A stretch of DNA of 64,000 bases from Gnetum montanum (lineage: Eukaryota > Streptophyta > Gnetopsida > Gnetales > Gnetaceae), in contig MNCI01035078.1 in the NCBI GenBank assembly GCA_015680685.1, forward strand, positions 154,685-218,684. Reading direction: 5' to 3'. Both the position numbers and the translations under genes were made by a program. Of this stretch, positions 11,741 to 23,546 are shown piece after piece (within the stretch, counting starts at the first letter, position 1; every line of letters begins with the position of its first letter). Under the pieces are notes generated by a model. The model ran no database searches and was not told the origin of the DNA. It was given only the letters and a program-made list of their open reading frames with translations.

Positions 11741-11747
11741 ATTTATA
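11741..11747 (-). promoter_or_regulatory. TATA box in the A LTR
   Basis: The minus strand reads TATAAAT in ACCTATAAATGTCCC. It lies downstream in element sense of the palindromes at 11928-12361, the same arrangement as in B, C and E. Confidence 0.65.
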
Positions 11748-11927
11748 GGTTTGACAATATGTAGAGAAGGGATGGCTGTGATGACATGTGTTTCAGACCT
11801 TCCAAAATGCCATTGACCTAACCAGCTTTGTGTTGAACTTTATGATTATGCACAATACACTCATTTGCGTACTGTGCGCATGAATAACAGATGTGCGTTG
11901 GGCATGTCTCAGCTGACTTTAGGCTAC

Positions 11928-12361
11928 GTTACGCTCATTCGCATTGTGTTGCGTGCAAGAGCATAACAAAGCATGAAAACAATGTATTCAAGCTATTTTA
12001 CGCTCATTTACACCGTCGAGCGTAGTGAAGCGTAAACGATGATTAGCTTGGCGATGCATTACGCTGAGATACGTTGCGTTGCGTAATGAGCGTAAGGTGA
12101 TCTATCCGCAAGAAAGGAAAAAGAGTTGATCTGTTGCGCTTCTTCTGGACTTTCTTTGACTTTTTCGAAGCTCATTACGCTGCCGTGCGTAACAGAGCGT
12201 AAACTCAGCCTTGGACAAAAGACTTAGCAAAATATATGAGAAGTCGCATATCACACTGCTTAAGCCTCTCTAGATGTCGAAGTAAGTTGCCTTCTGATAC
12301 TAGACTATGTTGAACAGAACCACGCTAAGCGTCATTACGCTACGTTGCATGATATAGCGTA
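11928..12361. repeat. Palindrome array TTACGCTCA...GAGCGTAA in U3 of the A LTR
   Basis: Imperfect inverted repeats lie near 11933-11967, 11998-12035, 12058-12096, 12174-12204 and 12329-12360. They are built from TTACGCT and AGCGTAA arms with variable centres. The LTR of E has the same arms in more regular units. Confidence 0.75.
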
Positions 12362-12531
12362 CAAAGATAAAACATAATGATATTGGAAATCTGCAAAGGA
12401 AATCGAAGACTTGATGTTACGCGTCTCTTTGCCTTACTCTGCCTTGTTCTCCCTTCTGGAATTCGGACATGTATTCTTGCCTGATCGTGAATCTTTGCCT
12501 GAGGCTGACTCACAATTTTCATGGTGTTTCA

Positions 12532-12634
12532 CCGCCCAGCTTGCTCAAGCTAGCTTGCACGTCACCCAGCTTGCTCAAGCTAGCTTGCATATGCCTAGCT
12601 TGCACAAATTCAGCTAGTCAAGCTAGTTACACAC
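12532..12634 (+). repeat. Leader remnant of element C with AGCTTGCTCAAGCTAGCTTG repeats
   Basis: Two near-identical 25-bp units (12535-12559 and 12565-12589, step 30 bp) start CCCAGCTTGCTCAAGC, followed by a degenerate third. CAAGCTAGCTTG is itself palindromic. Similar words occur at the start of the C 3' LTR (27450-27490). The C gag start follows at 12635. No primer site is visible; it was probably lost when A inserted or was trimmed. Confidence 0.55.
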
Positions 12635-15070
12635 ATGGAATCTTCTCAGATCAAAGCAACAATGCCCATATTTGACCTTAAAGTTGAAATCTCAAATCCT
12701 GTGACCGCAACTAAACCCATAGTCACCATTGGAGAGATGAACCCTCAAGGACCAACTTGTCGGTCACTTAGGTTACAAGGCAAGGACCTTGCCTATATAA
12801 TTATCACCCCGGAACAATACAACTTCATCTGCATAAAGATCCAAGCTAACCTACCCATTGATCGCACAAAAGTGGAAGCAAAACAACATTATGAACTCAT
12901 CTATAAGGGAGGCCATAACTTTATCCCTTCAGCATATGATGTAATTCCCCTCTCTAAATCCCATCATGAACTCATATCCCAGCTCCTCATGGCAAGAAAT
13001 CAAACCTTGCGACAACCTGCCGTAGAGCCTTAAAACGGAGATGAGAAAGATGATTTCGCAGCTCAATCCGAACATGGGGATTTGTACCACACTCTCAGTC
13101 CTCATACTTACACAAACCCATTATTCCACCCTTTCACAAGAGAGACTATGTCTCTTCATGCATTTACAAGCACTCAAGCACTTTTCTCTCAACAAGAAGC
13201 ACCTACCTTCATTCCTACTTTCCCTACGACCAACACCCAATTTAATATGCCCATCCCTGTTATTGCTCCGATTACCATGTTACCCTCCCTCTCACAAGGA
13301 CAATCCCAACAACTCCCCTCTCAAGTTAATATAGGAGCAACCTTCCGACCCCAAATAATTGGGATGCCATCCGTGATACCTGCTTCTACATCTTCCCATT
13401 ACATACCACGAGTGCAAATCCAAGGAACACCTTTCACTACTTCAAATCAATAGGTTCAGGGTGTTCCCTCACAACTTGTAATCGGGTAGTGGCCCGCACC
13501 CATCATTCAACAAAATCAACCTACACACTACAACATACAACACATTACAACCCCATCTGTGAATGTCTCTCAAATACAACCATCAACAGCCCTGTAGTCA
13601 TCTTTTCCATAGATCACACAACAATCTAACTATCACCATGCACAATCCAACTAACCAGCTGGTCCACCTAGTGTTCAAGAATTGGTGGATGCTAGAAAAA
13701 TGATGCAAGCATTAATCGATGAGGTAAAATGCCTTAAAATCACAAACACTGAAGAATTCAAGGTATTGGACTTCTATCAAGACGATCTAATTAGCTCCGT
13801 AGTGCCACCATTGACTTTACCAAAAGGAATTTCACTGCTGCAACTAACCAAGTATAACGGAGAGGGAGATCTAAATGCTTATCTAGTGACATTCCGATTA
13901 GAGTGTCTGTTACTTTAGGCCTGGCCTCACGCAATCCTGCGCATGTTCTCCATGTCCTTAACTAGAATAGCCTTAGACTGGTACCGAGCCCTACCGCGTA
14001 ACTCCATATCCTCTCTAGAGGATTTGTTACATCAATTTGTTACCAGTTTTAAGTATAGCCTGAAGCCTGAAGCCACACTAGCTAGTCTAATCCAAATAAA
14101 ACAAGCACCATTGGAGCTTGTACAAAAGTTCATCCAAAGATGGAGCACTGCCCTTAACGAACTTCACGAGCCTATCCCGGAAACGTATTTACTNCATGAC
14201 CCAGCTTACTTAAATTTCAAAAGCCAACATACAAAGAAAGATAAAGAAAAATCTAAGGCAATAGTCGCAGCAGTGGCAGAGGCCTTTCAACCCAACAATG
14301 CAGGGCAAAAAGGGAAACAACCCACCACCTCCACTAGTCACGAAAGAACCGCTCCTACACCTATACCTGAACCCTCCTCTGCCCAAACTACTAACACGAG
14401 TCATACTTGTACCTTCGAACGAAAAGACCCTGCCCAGTACACACCCTTACCCATGAAGCCTTCACAACTACTGGACCAGCTTCTAAAGGCTGGTTTGATT
14501 CAACATAAACAAATGTCTCCTACAACATCTCAAAAACATGATCGATACTGTGAGTTGGTTAAAAACCTAGCATTGGCAACAGCTGATGAACCTCTTGTTC
14601 CAAGAGGTTTCAGGTTAGACAGATTCTGTGAGTATCATCAAAGATGTGGGCATGGAATCGACTACTGCTTCACCCTAAAACAAGACATACAACATATGAT
14701 TGAGAGAGGTGAGATAGTCTTAGACAAAGCCAACCCGATAACACCTCAAAATCAGCCTATGGGGGTCTACAAAGACCCTCTTAACACCAAAGAGGCGCCC
14801 TATGTGATTAACACCATCCATGTCAGCAATGAACAGGACATCCCACGAAAGCCTTTCGTGATTCTTGTGCCTACTGGAACCGCGTCTACACTAACACCTC
14901 CACAAGCTTCTTTTGTCACACATACACTTCCTACACTACGAAAACCATTCGTCATCCAAGTACCCCCTGCATCCGCAACAGAAAACATGCCATCGCAAAC
15001 TCAACCCATTCCATTTGTAATCCAGGTGCCAAAACACCCTAACGTGCAACCCCCAAAAGCTCCCCTGTGA
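12635..15070 (+). pseudogene. gag of element C
   Basis: Gag polyprotein in a single frame from ATG 12635, interrupted by stops at about 13031, 13451 and 13916 and several between 13453 and 13682. Some stops are explained by C to T change: LLLQ followed by a Trp-containing motif in A is LLL-stop here (CAG to TAG). It opens with LRLQGKDLAYIIITPEQYNFICIKIQ. The gag core is at 13943-14180 (LTRIALDWYRALPRNS, QAPLELVQKFIQRW). The zinc-binding-like motif is FCEYHQRCGHGIDYC near 14625-14670. About 43 codons present in A and B are missing at the single N (14194). The C-terminal part is Pro-rich. PR follows in the same frame. Confidence 0.87.
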
Positions 15071-16288
15071 CCCTCGCAAGAATGCCTCGCCAATAGACTG
15101 ATCAGGGAACATCTAGCCAAAGAAACTCATGGTCATGAGTTAGGACCACCAAAACCCACACTGCTGAATGTTGTCCCTATGGTTCCAGTTACTGATCAAC
15201 CTAGCAGGAGTCGTCAAGACAAGAACTCAGGAATGTCCAATGTCCCAAACCCAACAACTACAATTAATAATGCAAAAACTCTTCTGCAAGAGATACAAAT
15301 GTTGGGTCAAATGGATCAAGTCTCAAAAAATAAAAACATTCCAAATGGAAAAGACTTGGCCAGTGCCCTAACCTAGGTTACACAGGCCTTAAAACAAAAG
15401 AACACCTCTCTGAGCCTATATGACTTGGTAATGACCTCCTTAGTACATCGGGAAGCTCTAGTGCATATGTTGACTTCAATCCCTGTTAGTGAAGATCTTC
15501 CTGCATATGAGCCATCCATTTATGCTGTGTTGTCTCCACATCAGGAATCGAGAACTACATCTCTTGGATTTCATGCCAACGACATTAAATGAGATGAAAA
15601 AATGGGAGACGTCACTACTGCCCCTATGTTTATAATGATACAAACTAACCAATTTAAGATACACAGGGTACATGTTGATGATAGAGCAGCAACAAATGTA
15701 ATACCTTTTCCTGTCATTGAACAACTAGGTCTCGTGGAACAAATACGACCAGCAACAACATCATTCTTGAAATCTTTTAGCGATTCCCATGTCGTGGTAA
15801 AAGGCATGATTACCTTGGATTTCATAGTAGGGAACCGATTCCCCACATTGGTTGAATTTGTAGTCATTGATGATATGATGGGGTTCAATCTGATTTTGGG
15901 ATGGCCTTGGTTAGCTCAACTAAAAGTAGTATCATCGTTGATCCATCAAGAAATTTACCTACCTTATGAGGGTGGTGAGATCATCATACACGGGGATGCG
16001 GCAACATCACTTACTTCCTCACACGTAGGAATGAACCAAGGGTCAGAGGTTGAACTCTCTGAATCTAAGCAAGACACCGCTAGTGAAATCCTAGACATTG
16101 GTCAATCTCTAACCCGTAACCTTCCTAAAATAGAAGAAGCATTAGAAGACGTAGGCATAGGATCCATTCCCACAGATATCCCTTGGTCAGAACTACCATT
16201 TGACGTATCCAGCGAGGGGGATGGTGAGTACAAAATCATGCCTACACATCCCATCCTTCACAAAACATTGCGAAAACTAAAGAAATAG
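15071..16288 (+). pseudogene. Aspartic protease of element C with gag-PR linker
   Basis: Same frame as gag, so C had a fused gag-PR. The linker 15071-15601 contains several stops (such as ACCTAG near 15374). The protease domain 15602-16288 is open: MGDVTTAPMFIMIQTNQFKIHRVHVDD, then RAATNVIPF, then FNLILGWPWLAQLKVV and SSLIHQEIYLPYEGGE. The active-site region reads DDRAATN where A has DDGAATN, so the Gly after the catalytic Asp pair is changed to Arg, which would inactivate it. A C-terminal extension ends ILHKTLRKLKK before TAG. The opposite-strand gene ends 540 bp further on. Confidence 0.87.
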
Positions 16289-16329
16289 ATCAAGAACTAA
16301 GACAAACCATCAGGCGTCTGGAATGAAAT

Positions 16330-16510
16330 TAAACTACCAAACATCTGCAATGACGTTAAACTAGCCATAGTCAAAAATGGTCAGTTCCTTTTAAGATTCA
16401 CCGAAACAACTACAGTCTCCTCCTTTTCTTTGACAAAGATGCAACTGTCCATCATGACTTTAAACTAATGCGTGTAGCCTAAAATGGCTTTAAACTAGAG
16501 CATACTACAT
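16330..16510 (+). repeat. Hairpin-plus-TTAAACTAG units at the PR/aORF junction of C
   Basis: Here the plus strand is element sense. GTCCATCATGAC followed by TTTAAACTAATG (about 16449-16472) and AGCCTAAAATGGCT followed by TTAAACTAGAGC (about 16478-16502) each have a pairing stem and then the tail. Two less regular units (TTAAACTAC and TTAAACTAGC) lie at 16328-16365. Between 16510 and 16827 I see only AT-rich non-coding DNA. Confidence 0.75.
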
Positions 16511-16827
16511 TAGCAATTTTCCAAAATCCCACCACGTCATTATCGTTTACATTTCACAAATTGCGCTTTCCGTTTATCTTATGTTTACCAGTTACAATTC
16601 CAGTTTACATTTACATTCACAAATAAACTCGAAAAAAGAAAAAAAAATATATAAAAATATGTAATACAGAGTGTTAACATGGAAATAGGATGATGACATA
16701 TTAGACCATGATCATGTTACATTTGTCTTCACATATTCCAAAAACAACAAAACAAGCTGAAAAACAAACTTATAAAAAAAACAAACTAACAAAGAAATGA
16801 CAAGACTGACAAGACTAAGAAGCCAAA

Positions 16828-19800
16828 TCATGCATTAGTATTAGGAGGGGGCTGGTCCTCAAACTCCTCTATGTCATCAGCTCCCATCGCACTAGGGCCA
16901 GCCTCACCACCACGTCCCTATCACAAAAAGGAAAACAAAACAACAAAATAAGTAAACACAAACAAATAGATTAAAAGAGAAAAATACTAAAAAGGAAAAG
17001 ATGATTAAAAGTAATAAAACAATACAAGATTAAAACACTCATAGGAGAAGAAGGCCTGAGATTAGCTTCCAAGCACTGTAGAATCTCTTCTTCGAGCATG
17101 CATGCCCATTCTTTCTCAAGTCCGAGGTCAATATTGGCTAAGGTTTTACCCTTGTCCATTGAAGACTAGGAAGGGCACTCAAGAGAAAACATACTTGTTG
17201 AAGCTTCCCCAGAGGTAGTGGAAATGGATCTCTTAGGAGACCCCTCCACTTTTATACAGTCAAAAAATTTGTCATAGGAAGAGCGTAAGCCTAACCCCTC
17301 CATGAACATCTCCAACCGGCGACGTTCAACTAATTCTTCCTTCAGCCATTTTTTGCATTGGTGCTTATGACCTTTTTGATCTTGGCCCCATTTACATACC
17401 TTGGATGCAAAGGACTTCCAGTCATGGCACTTCCTATTCAACAAATCCATCTGGGCCCTCTGTTCGACCAAATCTTGAATTGCCTACACCTTGCTATTCA
17501 AGCCTGCCCAATAACATGAATAGGTGATCTCGGATGTACGCCAGGTACTATCACCAGCCAATCTTGCAGAGGAAAAATCATAACGGGCTTACAAGTCATT
17601 CCTCTCCTCTATCACCTTCGCCAGATTTTCCTTCAATGATTGAATTTCAAGCCATAAGTGTTCAATTGAGTGCTTGTAGGTCCAAAGAGACTTGGCATTA
17701 GGAACAACACAACCCGAAACCACATTATAAATCCCTCTTGGGATCTTCTCAATATCTTTGGGCAATTCCGGGAGACCATCAATATGGGTAGCCTTGGAAG
17801 GACTCCATTGAAGCTTCGCACCTATAAGTACAAACATTACACATATGAGCTAATAAGAGATCGCCAATAGAGGCAAAAACATAATGAACTCAGGTACTTA
17901 GTATAAAGTACACACCTAATTTAGGATGAGCCTGTTGCAGATGTGCAACAACATCATTGAAGATGCCAGTAACAAAGTCTACTTTATTGGGCATCTTAGG
18001 CCATGGCCTCAATCGACCAGTGGATGTTGAATCTATATTGGGAGGCATCTCAGCCAGGGCCTGTAACTCTAACACATCTACCTGAGATGCATCTGCTTCA
18101 AGCACTTTAACATCCATGTATGATATTAGGAAGATTTATGATAATCAAAACAATGTACAAAGCTAAGAAGATACGAAATGCAGATAAAACTAACAAAACG
18201 TACCAAGCGGCCCTTTGCTAGTTAACTCAGGCAAATCACCAAGGTGTAGAGACCCATCAAAGAAACCATCAAAAACACCCTTCTCCTCGCTTGAATGCTT
18301 AACACCAATAAATCTATTTCATCCTCTTCCCGTAAGATGGGAATAGCCTCAACTGCTTCTTCTCTTGTTTCCTCCTCTTCATCACACCCAATGATAACCA
18401 TTTCAGGCTCACCCATTGGAGCCAATTCTTCCCTTTCCCTCTCGGGGGTATCCTCTGTTAACACCAATAAATCTAAAGTTAGCATGACATAATAGGTATG
18501 CATATTTAAGTAAGCAAATAAATTCAAAAGTGATAAAAAAACACTTAAAGAAAAAAAAATACTTACCCACTCCTCGCAAGATGAATTGAATCTTCTTTGC
18601 CTTGGTGGTCTCACCTCCGTAACAGGTTCTCTCGAATGCTCAACCCTTTTCACCTTAGCCTTGGCCTTCCCAACATTCTCCTAAATCAAGCACTCAGCTC
18701 TCCTAACAGTTGTGTGTAGTTTAGGTGGTTCCAAGCCCAAGCTATCACGCAAATGGTGGGAACGACTCGCTACATCCCCTGTGGTGATAGAGACAGATTC
18801 TTCGATGCCTTCAGGTGGATCTTGGGATCTAGTGGTGTTAAATAGATGACAGATCTAGGGGCGAGACAACTATGAACGATCCCTTAGCACATGATGGTTA
18901 TCTCCATAGACCACTAAGAACTCAGCAAAACTACGAAGATAGCCTGCGAAAAACACAAAGGTAAAGTGGGACTTAGCATCAACATTGAAACGTAGCCTAA
19001 TGATCTCTCAATGGAGACCTAATACAAGGAACTACGCCCAATTGTAGTGCATACCAGTCTCCAAGACTAAGCGCATAACATGTGCAGACTTAATCCCAAG
19101 ACTTCTTGCTTGGGAAAGAGACTTAGGGAACGCTCGTGCTCTATAGAACGGGTACAGAAAATTTAACTCCATTAAGCAAGTATCAGCTTGCATGGCAAAA
19201 CCCTTAGCACCCTGTGGTACACCTAGCCAGTCTTCAAGTTTCTTGATCACATGGCCTTCTATAGTTCCTCTATCCACCGCTACCTTAGCACCATCTGCTG
19301 GTACACCGAAAAGATCGAAAAAGAATTTGGCAGTTAGATGGAAAGACACCTTAACTCCCTGAACTCGTGTAGTAAAATAGGAGACATCATCATTAAAAGA
19401 GTCAATTATGGAAACCATTTCAGTCATGGGAAAGTTAGGAGTCAAGGCAGTAAATAGGTCCATCAAACTCGCATTAGTAAGATGGTTGATGATTTTTTCA
19501 GGTGCCTTCTTGTGCAGCCACTGTTGTGACTCCTCAGTGTCTCCAAACTTCATAAAGAGAGTGGCCTCAGTGTGCCCGGATATGATGGTAACCTCATCAA
19601 GGGGAATGGCAGCTGTAGAAAGGACATAGGGGATATTTAGTAAAAATTAAGAATATGATAAGCAATGACGTAAAAAAATGAACACCAAGCCTGGAACACA
19701 ACCATTTACCATTAGCAAAAGGAGTAGGCACACTAGGTGCAAGATCAACCATTTGAAGAAAAATAGGCCCATCAAGAGACCAATCCTCATGTAGCCAGTC

Positions 19801-21766
19801 GTGAACTTGACAACGTTCAAGGGCCCTAGAGAATTGCCTAGGATAATTGACAATAGCGCCCTTGGTTTGATCTAGCACCGTAGCATGAAGAGTGGGGCCC
19901 ATCATGAACACCTCCAAGGCTATATGCACTAAGGGAAGCCCACTATCATCCTCATGCAATCCATGCTCAACAAAACGGGGCCTGCAAAAGAAAAGGTATT
20001 CATACGTAAACAATGATATAATGTTAAAGGAGCCAAAGTTAATACAAGTATAAAAGAGCATACTTGTCTACTTTGTATACTGTTCCAAGTGGATTTTGGA
20101 ATAGTGTATGTACACGACAAGCTAGAAAAAGTGTCCTACTACTATTGTAATGGCTGCAAGATGGCAATCCCCACACACAGGTCAAAGGACATGTAGATCT
20201 AGGACCTTCAGGAGTGCCCCCCTTGACTATATATGGTCCCTCGTCTATGTCAACAACAAAAGCTAACACACCTCATGTTGAGCTAGGCAACATGGTCTCA
20301 ACAATATCACGAGTCAGTTGCTCACTCAAATGAGACCATATGATAAAGATGAAATTTTGCAAAATAAATGATAAAAATGCACCAACATTCGAATGAAACC
20401 ATATTACATGTGCCCTGATCCACATGTCATAACTAGGCATGTTCGGTTCCAAAGGGCCAAACCAAGATAGCACACCGACAAGTTCAACCACAAGGAGAAA
20501 AGGCTTAAGTCCCCTGGATAGAGCAAGAACCGTAGGTAAGTAATTTCAAACATTTAAAACATACAAATTAAAAAAATAAGATAAGGAAAATAAATAAACT
20601 CAACAAGTAAATAATATTCAACACACACAAGCTCACCCCATGAGATAAGGACATCAATGTTTATTTGATGAATTTAACGCTCACTGGGGTACATTTAAAA
20701 ATTCATTTCACGGTAAACCAACACACAAGTGCAAATGCAAAACATGTACATTCACTGTCTAGCCCAATAAAGTCAAAAAAAAGATACAAATAACCAGCAA
20801 CACCAAGCGAATAATTTACTTCTTTCTGATTCACTCATGCGCCAGTTCTAGGGAACTCATGCTGCAGTGCATGATGCGTTAAAAAGTGACAAGGGAACTC
20901 ATTCACAACGCAACTCATGCTATAACCCATAAATTCTGTAAATCATACAAGGGCACAACTCACGCTGCAAACACAACTGAGAAGTTGCTCTAGACACAAA
21001 AATCGCAGACACAAAATCACAGTTTTTCTCCAGACATGAAAATCAGCTTTCCCTGGGATACTCATGCCCAGGAAAAAATCGCCAAAAATTGTAGTTTCCC
21101 TAGGATGCTCACGCCCAGGAAAAAAAACCAAATCAACAAAAATCAATTTTCCTGGAACACTCACGCCCAGGCAAAAATCAGCTTTCTCTAGGACGTTAAC
21201 AACTAGACATGACAAAAATCACTTTTCTCTGGGCACTCACGCCCTCTCAATCCTGCACCCACACTCATACCCTAGGTTGCTCATGCTAGGCATCCTTGGA
21301 TTGCTCACGCTGGACATGCCCTGGGCTACTCAAGCCGACTATTCATCACACAAAAATAAGAAATTTTACAAGAACGTGCTTTGGCCATCACATACGCGTC
21401 CCTGCAACTCACTCTAGGGCCCAAAGAAAAATAGCAATTCCAAAAAGTGGCAAGCCCTATAAAACCCTATAATGCTCGAATGTCCCAAATTTACGACAAA
21501 ACCCCAAGACAACATGAAAAAAATCGAGCCAGGAGACCTAACACCAAAATCAAATCGTTTTCACTCCAAAATCTTATTAAAACGATAGCCCTAACAACTT
21601 ATGTGGTTGCTCACGCTGCACTACATGAGCAAGAGAAAACATACCTGCATAGAGTCCTGGCCCATGAAGAAATCCTGATTTGAGGAAGGCGTTGGAGCAA
21701 TTCTTCGCTCTCTGCTATGAATGCCAAGCATGCCTGCTTCTTCCCTTTGCCTCCCTTGCCCTTCAT
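16828..21766 (-). pseudogene. Antisense gene (aORF) of element C, eight exons
   Basis: Function unknown; the best preserved full copy. Exons on the minus strand: E1 21766-21645, E2 20513-20064, E3 19981-19710, E4 19612-18567, E5 18452-18204, E6 18104-17916, E7 17821-17039, E8 16917-16828. Donors include GTATGT, GTATGC, GTAAAT, GTAAGT, GTACGT and GTGTGT; acceptors end in AG. Phases at the first four junctions are 2, 2, 1, 0, then 1 and 1, and they agree with copies B and D where comparable. E2 has LQNFIFIIWSHLSEQLTRDI. E4 has LMDLFTALTPNFPMTEM, YRARAFPKSLSQARSLGI and MHYNWA. E5 is Glu-rich. E7 has KCHDWKSFASKVCKWGQDQ in a helical, coiled-coil-like stretch. E8 is short and acidic. Stops in E2, E4 and E7 and a frameshift in E5 mark decay. 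Confidence 0.82.
21010..21250 (+). repeat. Tandem repeat inside intron 1 of the C antisense gene
   Basis: Units of about 52-58 bp contain AAAATC, then TTYCCTRGGA, then CTCACGCCCAGG. Four or five copies lie at 21010-21250. CTCACGC is the half-site that also recurs in the C LTR palindromes. Further CTCATGCTGC and CTCACGTTGC words lie at 20830-20960 and 21800-21910. Confidence 0.65.
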
Positions 21767-22149
21767 TATGTTCCTCACAACTGCCCTACTTTGTAACTCA
21801 CGTTGTCCGCTTGCCCTATTGCTCATGCTGCTACACACACCCTGTAACTCATGCTACCCTCTGTAACTCACGTTGCACTACGCACCTAGTTAGTCACACT
21901 GCCAACACTAACTCATGTTACACCCTTTTGAATTCCTTTGGCACGCCTAATTCAGTTTAGTTCACCGTATTTCCCTTCTCTTCTATTTTACTTTATTGTA
22001 CCTTTTTTTATTTATTTATTACTCACTTTGTTTCCATTTTCATGTTCTCAAGATAGGTTTTTTTTATGAAGTAAGGCATAAACAAAAAAACATGAAGACC
22101 GAAAATCTATGAAACCATGAACATCTTTACACTATTATTTACACTAAAA
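21767..22149. promoter_or_regulatory. Region upstream of the C antisense gene
   Basis: Non-coding. On the minus strand this precedes the E1 start. It contains repeated GTAACTCAYGYT words (21785-21910) and an AT-rich segment near 21985-22025 that could hold a TATA-like element. No defined promoter is claimed. Confidence 0.35.
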
Positions 22150-22220
22150 ATGAATACCTGTGGCCCGGTAAGGCCTAAAACTGCCATGCGGTCCCAATAT
22201 GACATTAAACTACCCCTACG
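22150..22220 (+). repeat. Hairpin-plus-tail units at the aORF/RT junction of C
   Basis: GGCCCGGTAAGGCC followed by TAAAACTG (about 22162-22185) and GTCCCAATATGAC followed by ATTAAACTACC (about 22192-22216). Stems GGCC/GGCC and GTC/GAC can pair. The element-sense orientation agrees with the other arrays. Confidence 0.7.
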
Positions 22221-22334
22221 TTCTGCAATTTCATCAGAACATAAATTACACGAAGATAGTTTACATTTAGCAACTCATTCATCAAGAAAATCTTGCTCAC
22301 GGTGCTCTCAGTTTAAATTGGTAGGAACAAGCAG

Positions 22335-23546
22335 ATGGATAGCAAGAACCTCTTTTCAATGTTGTCTATCAATGGACCTCATGGGGTCATAAAAAGAGCG
22401 ATTAATCTAGAATCCCTAGATCTAGACTCATCTACTCATGTTAATTTCGTGGCATCCACTCAAGAAACATCAGACTACCATGAGGGTGTGACTAAAACTT
22501 TGGATTTAGAAGCTGAAAACATCACTGAAGATCCCCTCGTTGAAGTCCCCATCACTATGTCTAGTGGTGAAGTTAAAACATTAAAACTGAGTACTCTACT
22601 AAATCCACAACTTGCCAATGACATTACACAAGTGTTGAAGAACAACATTAAAACATTCACTTGGTCATATACCGATATGCCATAACTAGACCCTTGAATC
22701 ATCCAGCATAACATCATCCTCAATGAAAAACTTAGACCAGTAAAGAAAAAAGCATGAAAGGTTAAACCTGAGGTAGTGTTAGCAGCTCGTAATCAAATCA
22801 CGAAGCTCTACCAAGCTAGTTTCATCTAAGCTGTTGACTATGTCAATTGGGGATCCAACATTATTGTAGTCCCCAAGAAGAATGACAGCATTCGCATATG
22901 CATTAACTTCCGTGACCTCAACATAACCACTATAAAGGATGACTTCCCACTACCCAGTATCGATCAACTTGATGACTCAACTACTAGGCATGCATTGTTA
23001 TCCTTTATGGACAGATTCTTAGGATACAACCAAATCAGGATTAACCCAGAACACTAGCTCAAGACAACCTTCATGACACCTTGGGGCACGTTCTGTTATA
23101 TAATGATGCCATTTGGTATAAAAAACACAGGTGCTACATATCAACAAGCAATGAGATATATATTTAGTGATTCTATGCTTGATTCACTCAATGTTTATGT
23201 AGATGACATTGTAGTCAAGTCCAAAACAACCGAGCAACATGCAAAGAACCTAGACTTGGTACTCAAACGTTGTCTCAAATACGACCTTAGACTTAACCCA
23301 AAGAAATGCGTCTTTGGAGTTACAACAGGCAAAATGCTTGGCTTCATAGTCTCAGAAACAGGGATACGAGTAGACCCCGATAAGGTTAAAGTAATAACTA
23401 GCATGCAACCACCTAAGAACCTTACCGAACTACGCGGCCTACAAGCTAGATTGCAATTCATTAGATGTTTTATCGCAAAATTTATGGACAAGTTGAAACC
23501 CATGCATCATTTACTGCGAAAGAATGTCCATTTTCAATGGACTTAA
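22335..23546 (+). pseudogene. Reverse transcriptase of element C
   Basis: RT in one frame from ATG 22335 to about 23546, with stops at 22683 and several to 23073. An N-terminal linker (LKLSTLLNPQLANDITQVLK) leads into the palm. Homologous blocks are FMTPWGTFCYIMMPFGIKNTGATYQ, then the catalytic box VYVDDIVVKS near 23195-23225 and LRLNPKKCVFGV and GKMLGFIVSETGI in the thumb region. Asp pair DD is intact. The downstream RNase H and INT lie in another frame, so at least one indel lies near 23546. No ORF on the sense strand links it to PR; the 6-kb gap is filled by the opposite-strand gene. Confidence 0.9.

Larger units (their letters stand above)
4736..12531 (-). mobile_element. Element A: truncated Tat-type retrotransposon
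   Basis: A reads right to left: 5' LTR 10953-12531, primer site 10928-10946, gag 10693 to about 7813, PR 7770-7120, then exons 5-8 of the antisense gene on the plus strand (4801-6419). It stops inside intron 4 of that gene at about 4736, so RT, RNase H, INT and the 3' LTR are missing. The LTR belongs to the same family as the LTR of E (62220-63804) but not to that of B. Confidence 0.83.
10953..12531 (-). repeat. 5' LTR of element A
   Basis: TGTAACGACGGAAAATGTCGG at the left end and GGTGTTTCA at the right end match the ends of the LTR at 62220-63804, and the internal sequence aligns. The short TCGGCAGCTGGAAAATACC segment is also shared loosely with the B LTR. The primer site lies on the left, so this is the 5' LTR of a minus-strand element. 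Length about 1579 bp. Confidence 0.88.

Noticed and set aside
12525-12540. Target duplication for element A (CCGCC)
   Set aside because: The left end of A is truncated, so no partner can exist at 4731-4735 (CATGT there).
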